Source: Sordariomycetes sp. S80-01Y
Taxonomy: Eukaryota; Ascomycota; Sordariomycetes
Direction of reading: 5' to 3'
Assembly: GCA_037042185.1 (NCBI GenBank)
Contig: JAXQJY010000025.1
Span: 62,001-126,000 of the forward strand
DNA: 64,000 nucleotides
The position numbers and the translations under genes are program-made. A model generated the notes under the pieces. That model saw only the letters and a program-made list of their open reading frames with translations, searched no databases and had not been told where the DNA came from. Numbering within the stretch: the stretch's first letter is position 1; each line of letters begins with the position of its first letter. Of the stretch, positions 45,981 to 56,961 are shown in pieces.

Positions 45981-46125
45981 GCACGACCCCTGTGCCTACG
46001 CGGTGGCACCAACAGCGCGTAGAACGCGGAGAATCCGGGGGCGGACTCTAACGACCTCCACCTCTGCTCCTCACGGGTATTTGTTTCCCGGATCCCCCAT
46101 CTTCCCCATTGTGATCCCCCAGCAC

Positions 46126-46136
46126 TGAGTCATTAC
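46126..46136. promoter_or_regulatory. Variant of the cluster motif before the bZIP gene
   Basis: TGAGTCATTAC, which reads GTAATGACTCA on the other strand and matches CTAATGATTCA at 9 of 11 positions with a perfect TGAGTCA core. It lies 15 bp before the bZIP ATG, so probably in its 5' UTR or core promoter, and suggests autoregulation. Confidence 0.5.
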
Positions 46137-46150
46137 CACCAGCCTACACT

Positions 46151-47383
46151 ATGAGCCCATCAACTCGTCGCCGACGCACTCGAGATGAATCATCACCGCC
46201 AGCAGCACGAGCATCGCCAGATGAGGATGTCATAGGCGAAGCCCATGGGATGTCCTCTCAACGGGATGTCGAGCTTCAAAGAAAGCGTGCGCGAGACCGG
46301 AAGAGCCAGCAGGCTATGCGTGACCGCACAAAGTGGACCATCAATGCACTCAGCGAGCAAGTTGCCGTGCTTTCTTCCGCACTTGATCAGCGTGTCCAAG
46401 AAGTGCAATCAATGGATGCGAAGCTCGGATTCCTTGAAACAGAGAACGCCCAACTCCGAGAACAGAACGCGGCATTGCAGCTCAGCCTCATGGGTCACAC
46501 AGACATGGACAGTGTTGCGGACTCAGCAGCTCAAATCGGTCCAAGCCCAGCAGCCAGCGCCAGCAGCTTAGCTTTGTCGCTGTGGGAACTTTACCCCAAC
46601 AACAACGTGGCGAGCTGTCTTGCCGATCAAATACTGCAGGGCTTTGTGGACACAGTTCGTTCCACTGGAATGGCTGTTTCGTCCCCTGGGGAAAAAGCAA
46701 GCAGATTTCCACTCAAGCCGAATCTATGTAGCCTGATGGACAAGGACCATCGCTCCGATGACGACATTAGCAACGTAGTTGCAGACGTACTACGGACGTA
46801 CCAGGAGATCGAGAGTTTACCGAAGCAAGTCGCTGTCTTCTACGTCATGGCTACCCTGTTGAAGGTGAGCAATGATTTATATGATATGTCGATGGTAGTG
46901 AATGATCTAACGTGAGGTCAGTGGATGGTTCTTCTAGATGAACAAAGTTGGGAGCTGATGCCTGAGTGGCTTCGCCCCGTACCCAGCCAACTCTCAACAC
47001 CGCACTCGGCGTGGATAGACCGAATACCTTGGCCACGAGCTCGAGAATATCTCATCGCTCACCCCGAAATCACCCTTGATGACTTTGCAGCTCCTTACAG
47101 CTCCGGCTTTAAGCTCAACTGGCCCTACGACCCTTCATCCGTACTGCTCGCAGCTTCTGTCAACGGTAACGGAACGGCCGAGATTGCAATCAACCCAGTG
47201 TACGAGGAGCATGTTCGACAGATCCGTCACTGGACTGTTGGAGAGGCCTTTCGGCATAGGTTTCCCGAGCTCACGAATTTGATTGACCTGGACTCTGGCC
47301 AAAGTCAGCCATCAGAACCACATGTGGATGTGGTCTCGCCGCAGAACATTGCTCACAGCGTGTCTCATTACTCCCCACAGTGA
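46151..47383 (+). CDS. bZIP transcription factor with DUF3425 domain, likely cluster regulator
   Basis: Two exons: 46151-46864 and 46922-47383. The 57-bp intron (donor GTGAGC, branch TCTAAC, acceptor GTCAG) is in phase 0, giving 391 residues. A basic region (about 43-61, QRKRARDRKSQQAMRDRTK) precedes a zipper-like heptad stretch (about 66-115, with Leu, Val and Met at spaced positions and LETENAQLREQNAALQ). The C-terminal half fits DUF3425 (LKWMVLLDEQSWELMPEWLRPVPSQL is partial text; then HSAWIDRIPWPRAREYLI and FKLNWPYD). This domain accompanies bZIPs that often control nearby clusters in filamentous fungi. It sits centrally among the catabolic genes, and AP-1-like sites occur in several of their promoters. 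I infer that it is the local nuclear regulator. Confidence 0.9.
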
Positions 47384-47476
47384 GCAAGGAGATATGTTCC
47401 AAGGCAGTGACCGGGTTTGCTGGAGAGCGTGCACCAGCGACATGCGGATTTGACAGCACACCACACGAGGCGCTAC

Positions 47477-47483
47477 TGAATCA
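47477..47483. promoter_or_regulatory. TGAATCA core upstream of AtuA-like gene 1
   Basis: The 7-bp core of the cluster motif, 179 bp before the ATG at 47662; the flanking TAG half is not conserved. A 7-mer can occur by chance, so the support is weak. Confidence 0.3.
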
Positions 47484-47661
47484 GTTTTGTGGAGTACAGA
47501 TCCGAGGCCTTGAGGGTGCAGACACTATTCGCGCCGGAAGACAACAGCCGACCACCCGGAGCAGCTATGTGTTTGACGCTCCGATAGTCGTGATGATCCA
47601 TTGCGTACCATAAACCGTGCGAGCACAACCCTACACTTCCGCACCAGCCAAACGAGCCTTC

Positions 47662-49635
47662 ATGCCCTCAAGACAACCAAACATGCAGACTCAGACGACA
47701 CTCGCCAGGCCTATCCGCATAGGTGGAGCCTCCGGGGGTTTTACTGACAGAGTTGCTGCCATCAGTCGTTTAGCGAAAGACCCTGATGTTGATGCCGTGG
47801 TGGGAGACTGGCTATCCGAAAATGTCATGACGGGTTATGGTGCAGCAAAAGCCCGACAATATCAAGAGACAAAAAGCCTGTCTCTGGAGGAGCGAAAGAA
47901 GACAGCCCAGTATGCGAGCACATTCTTACAATGTTTTGAGCCGGCGATCCGCCACATTGCGCAGAACAGAGCGAAACTGGTTGTCAACGCTGGAGCGAGT
48001 GATACCGAGCTGCTGGCAGAAGTGGTAAAAGATATGGTGCAGCGTGCCGGCGTCGACCTTAAAATTGCCTGGGTGGAAGGCGATGATGTGACTTACCCGT
48101 TCTTGAAGATGTTAGAGGAAGGGCGTGAATTCAAAAGTCTAACCGACGGTAGAACTCTTGAGGAATGGGGGCACAAGCCAATCTGTGCCCAGGCTTATCT
48201 GGGCAGTCTGGGGATCGCCGAGGCCTTGCAACGAGGGGCCGACATAGTGATATGCGGGAGGTGAGTTCTCTTGACCTGGAAAGTCCGAGCAGTTGTTGAC
48301 TAGCAGTCAAGGGTCTCAGATGCAGCCCCAACGATAGGACTGGCAGCGTGGTGGCACAATTGGAAGGCCACGCAACTGGATGAGTTGGCAGGGGCGCTCA
48401 TTGCTGGTCATTTGATTGAATGTTCCGTCTTCGTGACTGGCGGCTACTACAGTCGATTCAAAGAGCTCATGCGTGACAAGAAGCACTTAGACCTCGGATT
48501 CCCAATTGCGGAGATATCAGTCGACGGGAGCTGCACGGTCACGAAAGAAAAGAACTCGAATGGGGTCGTCAATGTCGAAACAGTTACTGCGCAACTGGTT
48601 TACGAGATCTCCGGGCCGTTGTACTTCAACTCAGACGTTGTGGCAAGTCTTGAAGAGATTAGTCTCCAACAAGTCGCTGAAGACGCTGTTAGAGTCACTG
48701 GTGTCAGAGGACTTCCCCCTCCTCCAACTACGCGCGTGGGTGTGACCGCGCACGGCGGATATCAGGCTGAGTGGCACTTCTACCTCGTCGGCCTCGACAT
48801 CGAAGAGAAGTGTCGTTGGATGGAAGAGCAAGCACGATATGCTATTGGAGACGTGATTCTCAATCAGTTCACCACACTAAGATTTCATGTCCATGGAACA
48901 AGTCCCGACAACCCGATCAATCAAGAAATTGCTACTGTGGACTTTAGAATCTTTGCTCAAGCTAAGAGCGCAGAGCTATTCGACGGGAGTAAACCGGATG
49001 GCTTCGCGAGGAAGCTGTATGAGACGGTATTGCAGTCCTGTCCCGGGGTCTCGCGACCGAATGATCTTCGACAGTCAACAGCGAAGAGCTACTGGGAGTA
49101 CTTCGTTACTACCATTTCGCAGAGCGCTTGCAAACATCGCGTTCATTTGCTTTACGAGCCCATGGACGATTCGGCCAAAGTGTTACCAATCCCTCTGCCC
49201 CCAATAACCCAGAATTACGGACCGCAAAAGTCATACGAGACATCTGACGCGGTATCATTGGAGTCTTTTGGGGCTACAACTATGGCACCACTGGGTTACA
49301 TCGCCTTGTCCCGCTCAGGAGACAAAGCATCCGATGCCAACATTGGGTTATTCATCGCTCACGATGCAGACGACGAGCAGTGGCACTGGCTGCGGTCCCT
49401 CATGACAATTGATCGCTTGAAGGACCTCCTGGGACCTCTCGAGTACAGTGGGGGCAGGATAGACCGGTTTGAAATGAAGAACATACGGGCAGTGCATTTT
49501 CTGCTGAAAGATCACCTGGACAGGGGCTATAATTCCGGCAGTAAGCTGGATACTTTGGCGAAGAACTTGGGGGAGTATATCAGAGCAAAGCACGTGCCTA
49601 TCCCCGTGAGGTTTCTGGAAAGGGGTCATCTGTAA
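47662..49635 (+). CDS. AtuA/DUF1446-family protein 1 (acyclic terpene utilisation type)
   Basis: Two exons: 47662-48260 and 48312-49635, giving 640 residues. The in-phase acceptor is an unusual CAAG at 48311 that restores ICGRVSDAAPTIG; the donor is GTGAGT. An alternative ATG lies at 47683. The N-terminal AtuA domain has RIGGASGGFTDR, DAVVGDWLSE, VVNAGAS, KIAWVEGDDVT, GADIVICGR and AAWWHNW, then LAGALIAGHLIECSVFVTGG and YPIAEIS-like segments. The C-terminal AtuA-associated domain (about 525-630) has YIALSRSGDKASDANIGLF and RAVHFLLKDHLDRG. In Pseudomonas, atuA belongs to the geraniol/citronellol operon but has no assigned reaction. It ends GHL, not a canonical PTS1. It is a diverged paralogue of the gene at 57242-59134. 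Confidence 0.88.
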
Positions 49636-49947
49636 ACAGTAGTTGATTATAGCAAACATCCTGAGCATCTCTTCGTATCTTATGGACTAGGAATGATCAC
49701 GACATGCAAGCACAGAGAGCACTGAGGTTATTTATAGGGCAGCTCAAATCGCAAGGCTCATGCGCAGCAAATGGCATTTCTTTCGGTAGGACAGGACGGT
49801 AAAGGCGTGCGGGGCAAAGAGCACGGAAATGGGTTACCGTGAGGTTGAACCAGAATAAAACCCGAGCGAGGTCTGCTCTTCTAATCGTCGACGCTAAGCA
49901 TCTATAACTTAGGCACGCAACGAAAACACTGTCAGTTTGACAATTCT
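49636..49947. other. Intergenic, promoter of the dehydrogenase gene
   Basis: 312 bp. I found no CTAATGATTCA or TGANTCA element here. Confidence 0.4.
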
Positions 49948-50808
49948 ATGGCCATGTCATCGACTCAATTCAAAGGCAAAGTTGTAGCAGTGACTGGCGC
50001 CGCACAAGGCATCGGCTTTGTCACTGCAAGTCTTCTAGCGGCGCGGGGCGCATCGCTGTCTCTGGCCGACGTCCAAGATGAGGGTTTAACCAAAGCCAAA
50101 GAAGCTATCCAGAAAGAATCACCTGCTGTAGAAGTCTTCACCCACGCCTTGGATGTTCGCAATGCCGACGAAGTTGCCTCATGGATCAACAAAACGATCG
50201 CTCATTTCGGTCGATTAGATGGAGCGGCAAACATCGCTGGGATTGTACCCAAAAGCATTGCCAGCGATGCAGGGTTGGTGGAAAACATCGACAGCGGTGA
50301 ATGGGATTTCTGCATGGCTGTCAACCTCACAGGAGTCATGCACTGTATGAAGCATCAGCTGAAGGTCATGGCCGAGGGGAGTGCCGTCGTCAATGCCAGT
50401 TCAATCGCGGGATTGCAAGGGAGAGAAAAGAACGGAATCTACACAGCGAGCAAGCACGGGGTCATTGGGCTGAGCAGAAGTGCAGCAAAGGAGGTTGGCC
50501 GAAGAGGTGTGAGGGTCAACGCCATTTGCCCGTAAGTTCAGCCTGGATGGGCTCCATCTTGGTTCATTGCAGAGAACTAATAAGGACCCAGAGGAAGGAT
50601 CGAGACACCAATGTCTCGCATAGCAGCGGAAGCAGCAGAGGCGGCAGGTCAAGGCGCAGAGTATGCGAAGGAAACGCTGTCGGACATTGCTTTGCGAAGA
50701 AAAGGCCAACCGATGGAGGTTGCCAAGTTGATTGCGTTCCTCCTCAGCGATGAGTCATCGTACATAACAGGAAATGCTGTTAGCATCGATGGGGGATGGA
50801 ATTGCTAA
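49948..50808 (+). CDS. Short-chain dehydrogenase/reductase (classical SDR)
   Basis: Two exons: 49948-50531 and 50592-50808. The intron has donor GTAAGT and acceptor CCCAG and restores NAICPGRIETPM; the product is 266 residues. The NAD(P)-binding motif TGAAQGIG is at 16-23, Asp at the end of strand 2 (LADVQ) suggests NAD(H) preference, and NIAG replaces NNAG. The catalytic set is S151/S152, Y165 and K169 (YTASK). The tail SYITGNAVSIDGGWNC is typical FabG-like. There is no PTS1. In the cluster it could oxidise a 3-hydroxyacyl-CoA made by a hydratase, or an alcohol precursor of the acid. Bacterial Atu operons also carry SDRs (AtuB, AtuG), which fits the comparison but does not prove orthology. 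Confidence 0.92.
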
Positions 50809-50915
50809 TGTGTGGTAAAGTCATGAAGTGATAGATAGAAATAGTAACTGTGACACGGCGCCCACTACCCAATTGGCCATCTTTCACACGGTGATTTGAG
50901 AAGACTGTTGTGATC

Positions 50916-52778
50916 TCAAACGTCGCCCGCGTTTTTAGTCTTCTTCACCTTTCCAGCCGTCATTTTCCTCTCAACCTTTCCAGTCAAATGCTTCTTGGCA
51001 TCCTTTGAGAACAAGCAACCAACGATAGCGATAGCGCCAAATCCAAGACTAGCCAGGTATACTGTCTTGAAGGCTTCTGCGTATGCATATGGTAAGGCGG
51101 CGTTGACCGCATCGCCGACAGCGGAGGGGAACTCGGAGAAGTCCCGCGTCTGCACTGCGGCGAGAAGCTCAGCTATGCGAGATGAGCTAAGACCAGCTTC
51201 TTCAGCTGCTGGAATAACCTTGTTAGGGATCGTCGTCTCAAGGCGATTACTGAGAATCGTCGTGTAGACGGCAACGGCAACAGAACCACCTGCTGATCGA
51301 ATTGAAGCCAGCAGCCCAGAAGCTAGACCGATATCTTGAGCAGCGCAGAAAAGCGGCGCCAGCGCCAAAGATGCAAGCTCAATGAATCCAACCATGAAAG
51401 GACCAAGAATGGTCAGCGCCACGCCGGTATTCTTGTCAGACGGCGTCAGAGAGGCCAAGGCTGACACGAACCCAACCATGGCAAAGGTCGAGAAGATGAG
51501 CCAGTATCGGACATTTCCTCCCCATTTGACAATGGCACCAGCACAAACTTGACCCAGCGCCGTGCTGGCCGCAACAGTGCATGAAAGCCAACCACCGTAC
51601 TCCACGTCCCGCGTGAAGAGTTGCTGAACTTGCTGTGGCCACAGCAGAACCGCAGAGTAGTAAAACATGCTGGCAACTGTGGCGCAACACACGAGAGAAA
51701 TGAAACCCCGGTTGGCAAAGAACTTGACAGGGATCGCGGGGTACTTGAGGTTTGCGAAACCCTCCCATAGGAAGAGGATGACCAGGAGAACAGCGCCCAC
51801 GACCATCGAGGCGATGGGGGCGGCGCTGTTCCAGGGGTACATGGTTCCGCCCCAGGAGACTCCCATAAGAAATATGGTGAGCCCAGCAGTCCAAAGGAAG
51901 ATGCCAAGGTAGTCCAGCTCTTTCAGCATTTGGCGCTTGGTCTTGCGTTCGTGGAGCAGCTCAAAGGTCGGCGGATGGTAAAAGATGAACAAGAGGATGA
52001 TGGCAAGACCAACATCGATGATGTTGATGTAGAAGCACCATCGCCATCCAAGGTTGGGGTTCGCAATAAACCTTCGAGCTACTTCCAGTTAGCTGTTATC
52101 TCCAGCCGTAGTGGCAATCTCATTTACCAATCATGGGCCCGAAACTGGCTATGGGGGCGTTGGTGAGGAAGATGAAGGACATGACCATAGGTCGGTATTT
52201 GTTGGGCACCAGCTCACCGATGGCAACGTTGAAGCTGAGTTGAACCGTCTCACCCAGGCCGTAGACAGCCGCTCCCACAATCAGAGAGTCGACGTTCTGA
52301 GCAAAAGCGCAAACGATGATGCCAACGAGCGCTACAATATTTCCGCCTATGAAGAACCATCGTCTCCCAAAAAGATCAGAGAGTCGACCGAGGATTGTGT
52401 AAGTGAACGATAGAGCGAGAGTACGCGCAATGTTGAACCAGGAAATGTAGTCGCTTGGCCCAATGTCTGCGTTGATATATGTTAAGATATTTGTTGGAAG
52501 GATGAGAAAGAGATAGGCGCTGATTGCAGACAGACAGAAACCCTAAATTTTCAGGAACACATCCCTTCATAGTCATGTAGAGGACTAACAGTCATGGTAC
52601 CGATGAACCGCGGGGAGTAGAAGTATCCCGGGGGCAGATCGTCACCTAGGGCAGCTTCGTTGATTGAGGATGCATCGCTACCGCGTCTGGCTTGTTTCTT
52701 TTCATCATCGAGGTGGTCAATATCCTCGACGCGATTGACTTCCATGTCGTTGGTAGGCTTGGGCGAAAGAGTAGCCAT
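50916..52778 (-). CDS. MFS transporter, TRI12-like, cluster gene 2
   Basis: Three exons: 52778-52590, 52542-52128 and 52078-50916. The introns start GTTAGT and GTAAAT and end TTTAG and AGTAG; phases agree and give 588 residues. A charged N-terminus (about 1-50) precedes helix 1 (FIGTMTGFCLSAISAYLFLI). Landmarks are ILTYINADIGPSDYISWFN, GRLSDLFGRRWFFIGGN, GELVPNKYRPMVMSF, NPNLGWRWCFYINI and FYHPPTFELLHERK, shared in form with the pump at 40541. It differs enough to suggest a different cargo. Its upstream region carries one exact cluster motif (53194-53204). The C-terminus is Lys-rich (KVERKMTAGKVKKTK) and cytosolic. Confidence 0.9.
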
Positions 52779-53468
52779 CGAAGTATGCTAATAGTCGAGC
52801 CGGAAGAAGGACCTCAAGAAGACTTGGTCCCAACTTTGGGTAACCGCACCATCAGGGAACGGGTAGGTATTAATAGCGTGTGTTCGAAGAGACGAAAAGC
52901 CTGCGTCTTGAAGGTGTTTTTACTTTTCACTCTGCGTGAGAGGACTTTGATTGAAAATGACAGAGGCAAGCTAATGAGCGGAGTGTTGCTCCTGGACTGC
53001 TCAGACTAAGGTGCAACCACTACCCGCTGCTCTGGGTCTAGACTGTGCTCAGCTTCAAGCTACCCCGGATTATCGAAGGTATCCACTTTCCCAGGATACG
53101 ATTTCCGGAAAATGGCATCCTCCCTTGAAATACGTGGAGTCTGTCAAATCCGCAGTCCGGGGGATAACATGGGGGACCTGCCACGTGCTCGCATGAATCA
53201 TTAGCGCAGTCCTCTCGTACCAAGGGTATTGCCACGAAATCGTACACAGTAATACAATGACTCGATAACAGCTTGGTTGGCTCTGTTCTTGGTCTCAGCT
53301 TCCGAAGGGACCGACACTGCTATGTTGGCAGAGAACTTGGCTGCCACACTGCCTTTGACCACGATGTCTCCTGCAGGGGTAGGGAGATGCTCTCACTCAC
53401 AGACTCATGCGGCACCTGAGGTAGCCATTTTTAAGGTACCAAAATTAAAATGTATGACTATAGTATGC
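52779..53468. promoter_or_regulatory. Promoter region of MFS 2 and 3' flank of crotonase 1
   Basis: 690 non-coding bp. Besides the cluster motif there is a CACGTG E-box at 53182-53187, seven bases before it. Confidence 0.5.
53194..53204 (-). promoter_or_regulatory. Cluster motif CTAATGATTCA, site 2
   Basis: An exact copy read on the minus strand (plus strand TGAATCATTAG), 416 bp before the MFS 2 ATG at 52778 and in the same orientation as that gene. Confidence 0.65.
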
Positions 53469-54311
53469 CTATAGCTTGCTGCCTTTCCATCGAGGCTCTC
53501 GCTTCTCGGAGAAGGCTTGGAGCCCCTCGAGGATGTTTTCTCCTTTCTGTAGCTCATCAAACTCTCTACCCAGTGTCACATCAACGGCTTCCTCGATTGC
53601 TGCAGTGTCCCAACCTTGCCTAAGACCAGCTCTTGTACAAACAATCGAGTCTGGGCTGTTCCTCGCGATATCGCTCGCTAAGCTGATCGCGGCCGGCAGC
53701 AGATCCTTCAGTGATACGACTCGATTGACGATTCCCCATTCATGCATCTCTTGGGCAGTAACCGTTCGGCCGGTCAAGGCAAATTCAGAGGCCCTTTGCA
53801 AGCCGATGCTCCGGATCAGTCGCGGCAAAGCGCCCCCGATCGCTGCAACTCCTCGCTTCACCTCTGGTAAACCAAAAGTGGCTTCGTCTGCCGCGAGCAC
53901 AATATCGCAATTGACCACAAATTCGCACCCTCCACCCATAGCAAGACCATTGACAGCCGCAATGATTGGTTTCTTTCCCTTTCGGCGGCTTAAAGGAGTA
54001 AACTCTGGAGCCTTTCCCATACGTTTCTCTGGGTCTGCATCAGCGGCCATACTGCCGTTCCATTCCTTCAGGTCGGCTCCCGCGGAGAATGCTCGCCCGG
54101 TACCGGTAATGATGGCGATTGAGAGGCTGGGCTCCCGATCTAACCACTTCCAAACCGAGTCCATCTCCCATTGCGCAACTGTAGACATTGCGTTGAGCGC
54201 TTTCGGTCGATCCATCCGAACAAGAAGGACTCGAGGTGCCGGAAAGGAGAGACGCAGAAACTCGGGGGTCGCTGGAGGTGGTGTTTCGAAGCTCTGATTG
54301 TGGGAAGACAT
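53469..54311 (-). CDS. Peroxisomal enoyl-CoA hydratase/isomerase (crotonase) 1
   Basis: 280 residues, single exon from the ATG at 54311. Crotonase landmarks are MDRPKALNAMS (33-43), an oxyanion/CoA-binding segment AFSAGADLKEW (74-84), NGLAMGGGCEFVVNCDI and FGLPEVKRGVAAIGGALPRLI. Both catalytic glutamates of true enoyl-CoA hydratases are present, at E130 (GGGCE) and E150 (LPE). The last residues GSKL are a perfect PTS1. It would hydrate a 2-enoyl-CoA in the peroxisome or carry out a related crotonase reaction such as isomerisation or retro-aldol cleavage. It is divergent from the paralogous crotonase at 54927, with a cluster motif between them. Confidence 0.92.
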   Translation of the reverse strand: MSSHNQSFETPPPATPEFLRLSFPAPRVLLVRMDRPKALNAMSTVAQWEMDSVWKWLDREPSLSIAIITGTGRAFSAGADLKEWNGSMAADADPEKRMGKAPEFTPLSRRKGKKPIIAAVNGLAMGGGCEFVVNCDIVLAADEATFGLPEVKRGVAAIGGALPRLIRSIGLQRASEFALTGRTVTAQEMHEWGIVNRVVSLKDLLPAAISLASDIARNSPDSIVCTRAGLRQGWDTAAIEEAVDVTLGREFDELQKGENILEGLQAFSEKREPRWKGSKL

Positions 54312-54926
54312 CTTTATTCACGCTTTCTGTAGCCATGTAAATAAAGGGTATCAACACTTGTGGTCTTTCGTCGATGATCACAGGTGAAGCTCGACGTAAA
54401 ACTGCGATTCCGTGTCTCACGAGAGCTTACTCCGGTCGGCTATTCAATTGGGAGTGGTACCTCAGCCGCGGGTCACAACAAACGGACTGAAGGCACCTTC
54501 GGAAGCGTTCTGAGAGGTTGACTGACAAGGGATCCCTGTTCGTTTCTACCACACCTATCAATGATGACCCCCCTTTCCTTGGGATGCGGGGCTCTCAAGG
54601 GCAAACGCGGGGAAGCGGATCTCGTGCCATCCTCGATAATTGAGCTAATGATTCAGCGAGTGACCTGCACATCCAAAAATGAAGATCCTTGCCAGTCAAG
54701 CTGGTTTTACGGAACTGACTATCCGAATGTTCCTCAGCCAATCCAGCCTGATAGAGGAAAAGGACAGTGGTCATGCCGCTGAAGCACTTACCGAGGTTGA
54801 GGTTTGCGATTGGCAGCTAGGAACAGAGCCTTCATGACAATTGGCCTTGCTGATCTTGATAGAAACATTCCTAGTCCAGCGGCTATCTCAGCCAGTTTAG
54901 TTGCCATTGTGACCTCACTCGCAAAC
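54312..54926. promoter_or_regulatory. Divergent promoter of the two crotonase genes
   Basis: 615 bp without a gene; contains the cluster motif at 54645-54655. Confidence 0.55.
54645..54655 (+). promoter_or_regulatory. Cluster motif CTAATGATTCA, site 3
   Basis: An exact copy 272 bp before the crotonase 2 ATG and 334 bp before the crotonase 1 ATG. Confidence 0.65.
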
Positions 54927-55833
54927 ATGTCAACTCCGCGAACGAAGAACCCAGTACCTTCCGGGATCGAAACACCGTACCCTCACGTGGAACATAGCCT
55001 CATTTCGTTCCCGCGAAAACACATCCTGCTCGTTACGATCAACCGACCTGAACACCGCAATTGCCTTCCCGTCGAGGCCACTATCGAGCTCGGAGCGCTG
55101 TGGAAGTGGTACGACGCCGAACCACACTTGCGATGCGCGGTCTTTACAGGAGCGGGGGAGAAGGCTTTCTGTGCTGGTATGGACTTGAAGCAAAGATTTG
55201 ATATCTTAGAAACGGGCAACGTCGCCCATGAGTACCCCCAGGGCGGCTTTGGGGGGATGACGAATAGAACAGGGCGCAAGCCTATCATCATTGCTTGCAA
55301 TGGGCACGCTCATGGTAAGCAAAGGACAACGTCATTGTTAATAATACAGCCGCTGATAAATTAATCCAGGAGGCGGTATGGAAATTGTCCTGAACGCCGA
55401 TGTGATCTTCGCCGCACCGAACGCGACTTTCCGCTTACCTGAAGTCCTCCGAGGGGTTTCCGCTCTAGCTGGGGCTCTGCCACGCGCAATGGTTCTCTTT
55501 GGAAACCACCGAACGATGGACCTCATTTTGACGGCAAAAACTCTGAGTGCAGAAGAGGCCGTTCAATGGGGCTTGGTGAAGGAAATCGTCCCCCAAGCAA
55601 AATTGCTGGAGCGCACGCTAGACTACGCGCACGAAATAGCGAGCATGAGCCCAGACAGTGTCATAATATCCAGACTAGCCGCTAGAGAGGCTTGGGAGAC
55701 AGGAATCAGCAGGGCTACCATGCGCGGACAAGAGCTATGGGCAGAGAACATGCTGAGGAGCCAGAACGCGGCCGAAGGTCTGCAGGCGTACAAGGAGAAG
55801 AGGGACCCGAAGTGGTTCCCGTCACATTTGTAG
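54927..55833 (+). CDS. Peroxisomal enoyl-CoA hydratase/isomerase (crotonase) 2
   Basis: Two exons: 54927-55314 and 55370-55833, with a 55-bp intron (GTAAGC to TCCAG) splitting a Gly codon of the HGGGME motif; 283 residues. I start at MSTPRTKNPV because the 41 codons before it do not look like the family. Motifs: INRPEHRNCLPVEA, AFCAGMDLKQRFD, NGHAHGGGMEIVLNADV with catalytic E134, and FRLPEVLRGVSALAGALPRA with E154. It ends PSHL, an accepted PTS1 variant. It resembles the neighbouring crotonase in layout but differs throughout, so the pair is an old duplication or two recruits with different jobs. It ends 57 bp from the convergent MaoC gene. Confidence 0.92.
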
Positions 55834-55890
55834 ATATTGACAAACGTTGATTTTTATTTCTAGAGTAACTAGTATTTGTCTCTGCAACAT

Positions 55891-56961
55891 TCACAGCTTG
55901 CTTGACTCTGCAGCAATCGTCGCATACCCATTTGACAGGGCTGTCCTCCCATCGCCCTTTACAGTGGTCTCGAAGACTACCTCTTGAACACCACCAGCAC
56001 TGCTGACCACCCACATCTTCGTCTCAAGCTCGTCTCCTGGATACACGACACTCTTGAAGCGAGCCCCGAACTTCTTTAACCTACTGGGCTCAGACCCCCC
56101 CAGCTCTCGGAGCAAGCCGTGCGCCGCGATGTTCCATGTGCCGAGGCCTTGGAGGATGTGACCCTTGAAGCCTGCACGGCGACCGAATTCGTCATCTGCG
56201 TGCATTGGGTTATAGTCCCCACACAGACGGTACAGGAATGCTATCTCCGGAGACGTCTGAAAAGTGTGGATGGCGTCCGGGCTTCGATTGGGTGGAGTGA
56301 CCCCCTGCTTTGTTGGACCTCGAGGACCGCCGTACCCTCCTTGGCCGATGCCAAAGGCTGTAGAAGTCAAGCGCGCGTATTTGACGTTAGTCTTTGCATC
56401 GACTAGTTCATGTTCAGCCTCCAATATCATCGCACCCCCTGCGTGAGTTTAGCTCAGTTCCAGAAAGCGAACGTAACCATCGTGCTTACCCTTGTCGTAA
56501 ACACCAATGACTTTGCCCTGGATCTCCAGGTCAAGACCTTGAGAGCTCGTGGGTATGGTTTTCAATATCTCGATACCGCGCTCGCCGTCGACTGATCTTT
56601 GAGCATCAAATGGGGGCGTTCCAGGCACGGCAGCGGAGGTAGTACGCGATACGAAGTCAAAAACGTCCTGATCAGTCTGTTTGAAGGCTAGATTGACCGG
56701 AAAGGTTGGGAATGTGGCGAAACGCGGGTGTAGCTCGTACAAGAAGTGTCTCTCATCTTTCTGAACACCAATTGCATTTGCCTGCGCTGAATGTCAGAGA
56801 AGCGCTGATAAAGTGTTGGCTCCCTTCAAACCTACGAAGAGTAGTACATCGCGACGGTTGTAGCTGCACTTGATGGGAGGGTAACGGTGTCCTGCGGCCT
56901 TGCGAAAGTCGACGTTATCATAGCGCCCCGAGGCGTTCTTTACAGGAATGTCGGAGTTCAT
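55891..56961 (-). CDS. Peroxisomal MaoC-type (R-specific) enoyl-CoA hydratase 2
   Basis: Three exons: 56961-56836, 56781-56490 and 56438-55891. The introns have donors GTAGGT and GTAAGC and acceptors GCGCAG and ACGCAG; 321 residues. The N-terminal hot-dog half has a YNRRDVLLFANAIGVQKDERHFLYELHPRF run (partial text) followed by FPTFPVNLAF. This is the signature of peroxisomal hydratase 2, and it appears only when the first intron is removed. The second half holds the catalytic motif YRLCGDYNPMHAD (Asp214, His219) and AGFKGHILQGLGTWN. It ends ESSKL, a perfect PTS1. By family it hydrates trans-2-enoyl-CoA to the (3R)-hydroxy form, the opposite stereochemistry to classical crotonases. No cluster motif was seen in its 280-bp upstream region. 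Confidence 0.92.

Larger units (their letters stand above)
45722..46150. promoter_or_regulatory. Divergent promoter, AhpD-like gene / bZIP gene
   Basis: 429 bp holding TGACTCA at 45892-45898, a 22-base C run at 45959-45980 and the motif variant at 46126-46136. Confidence 0.6.
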
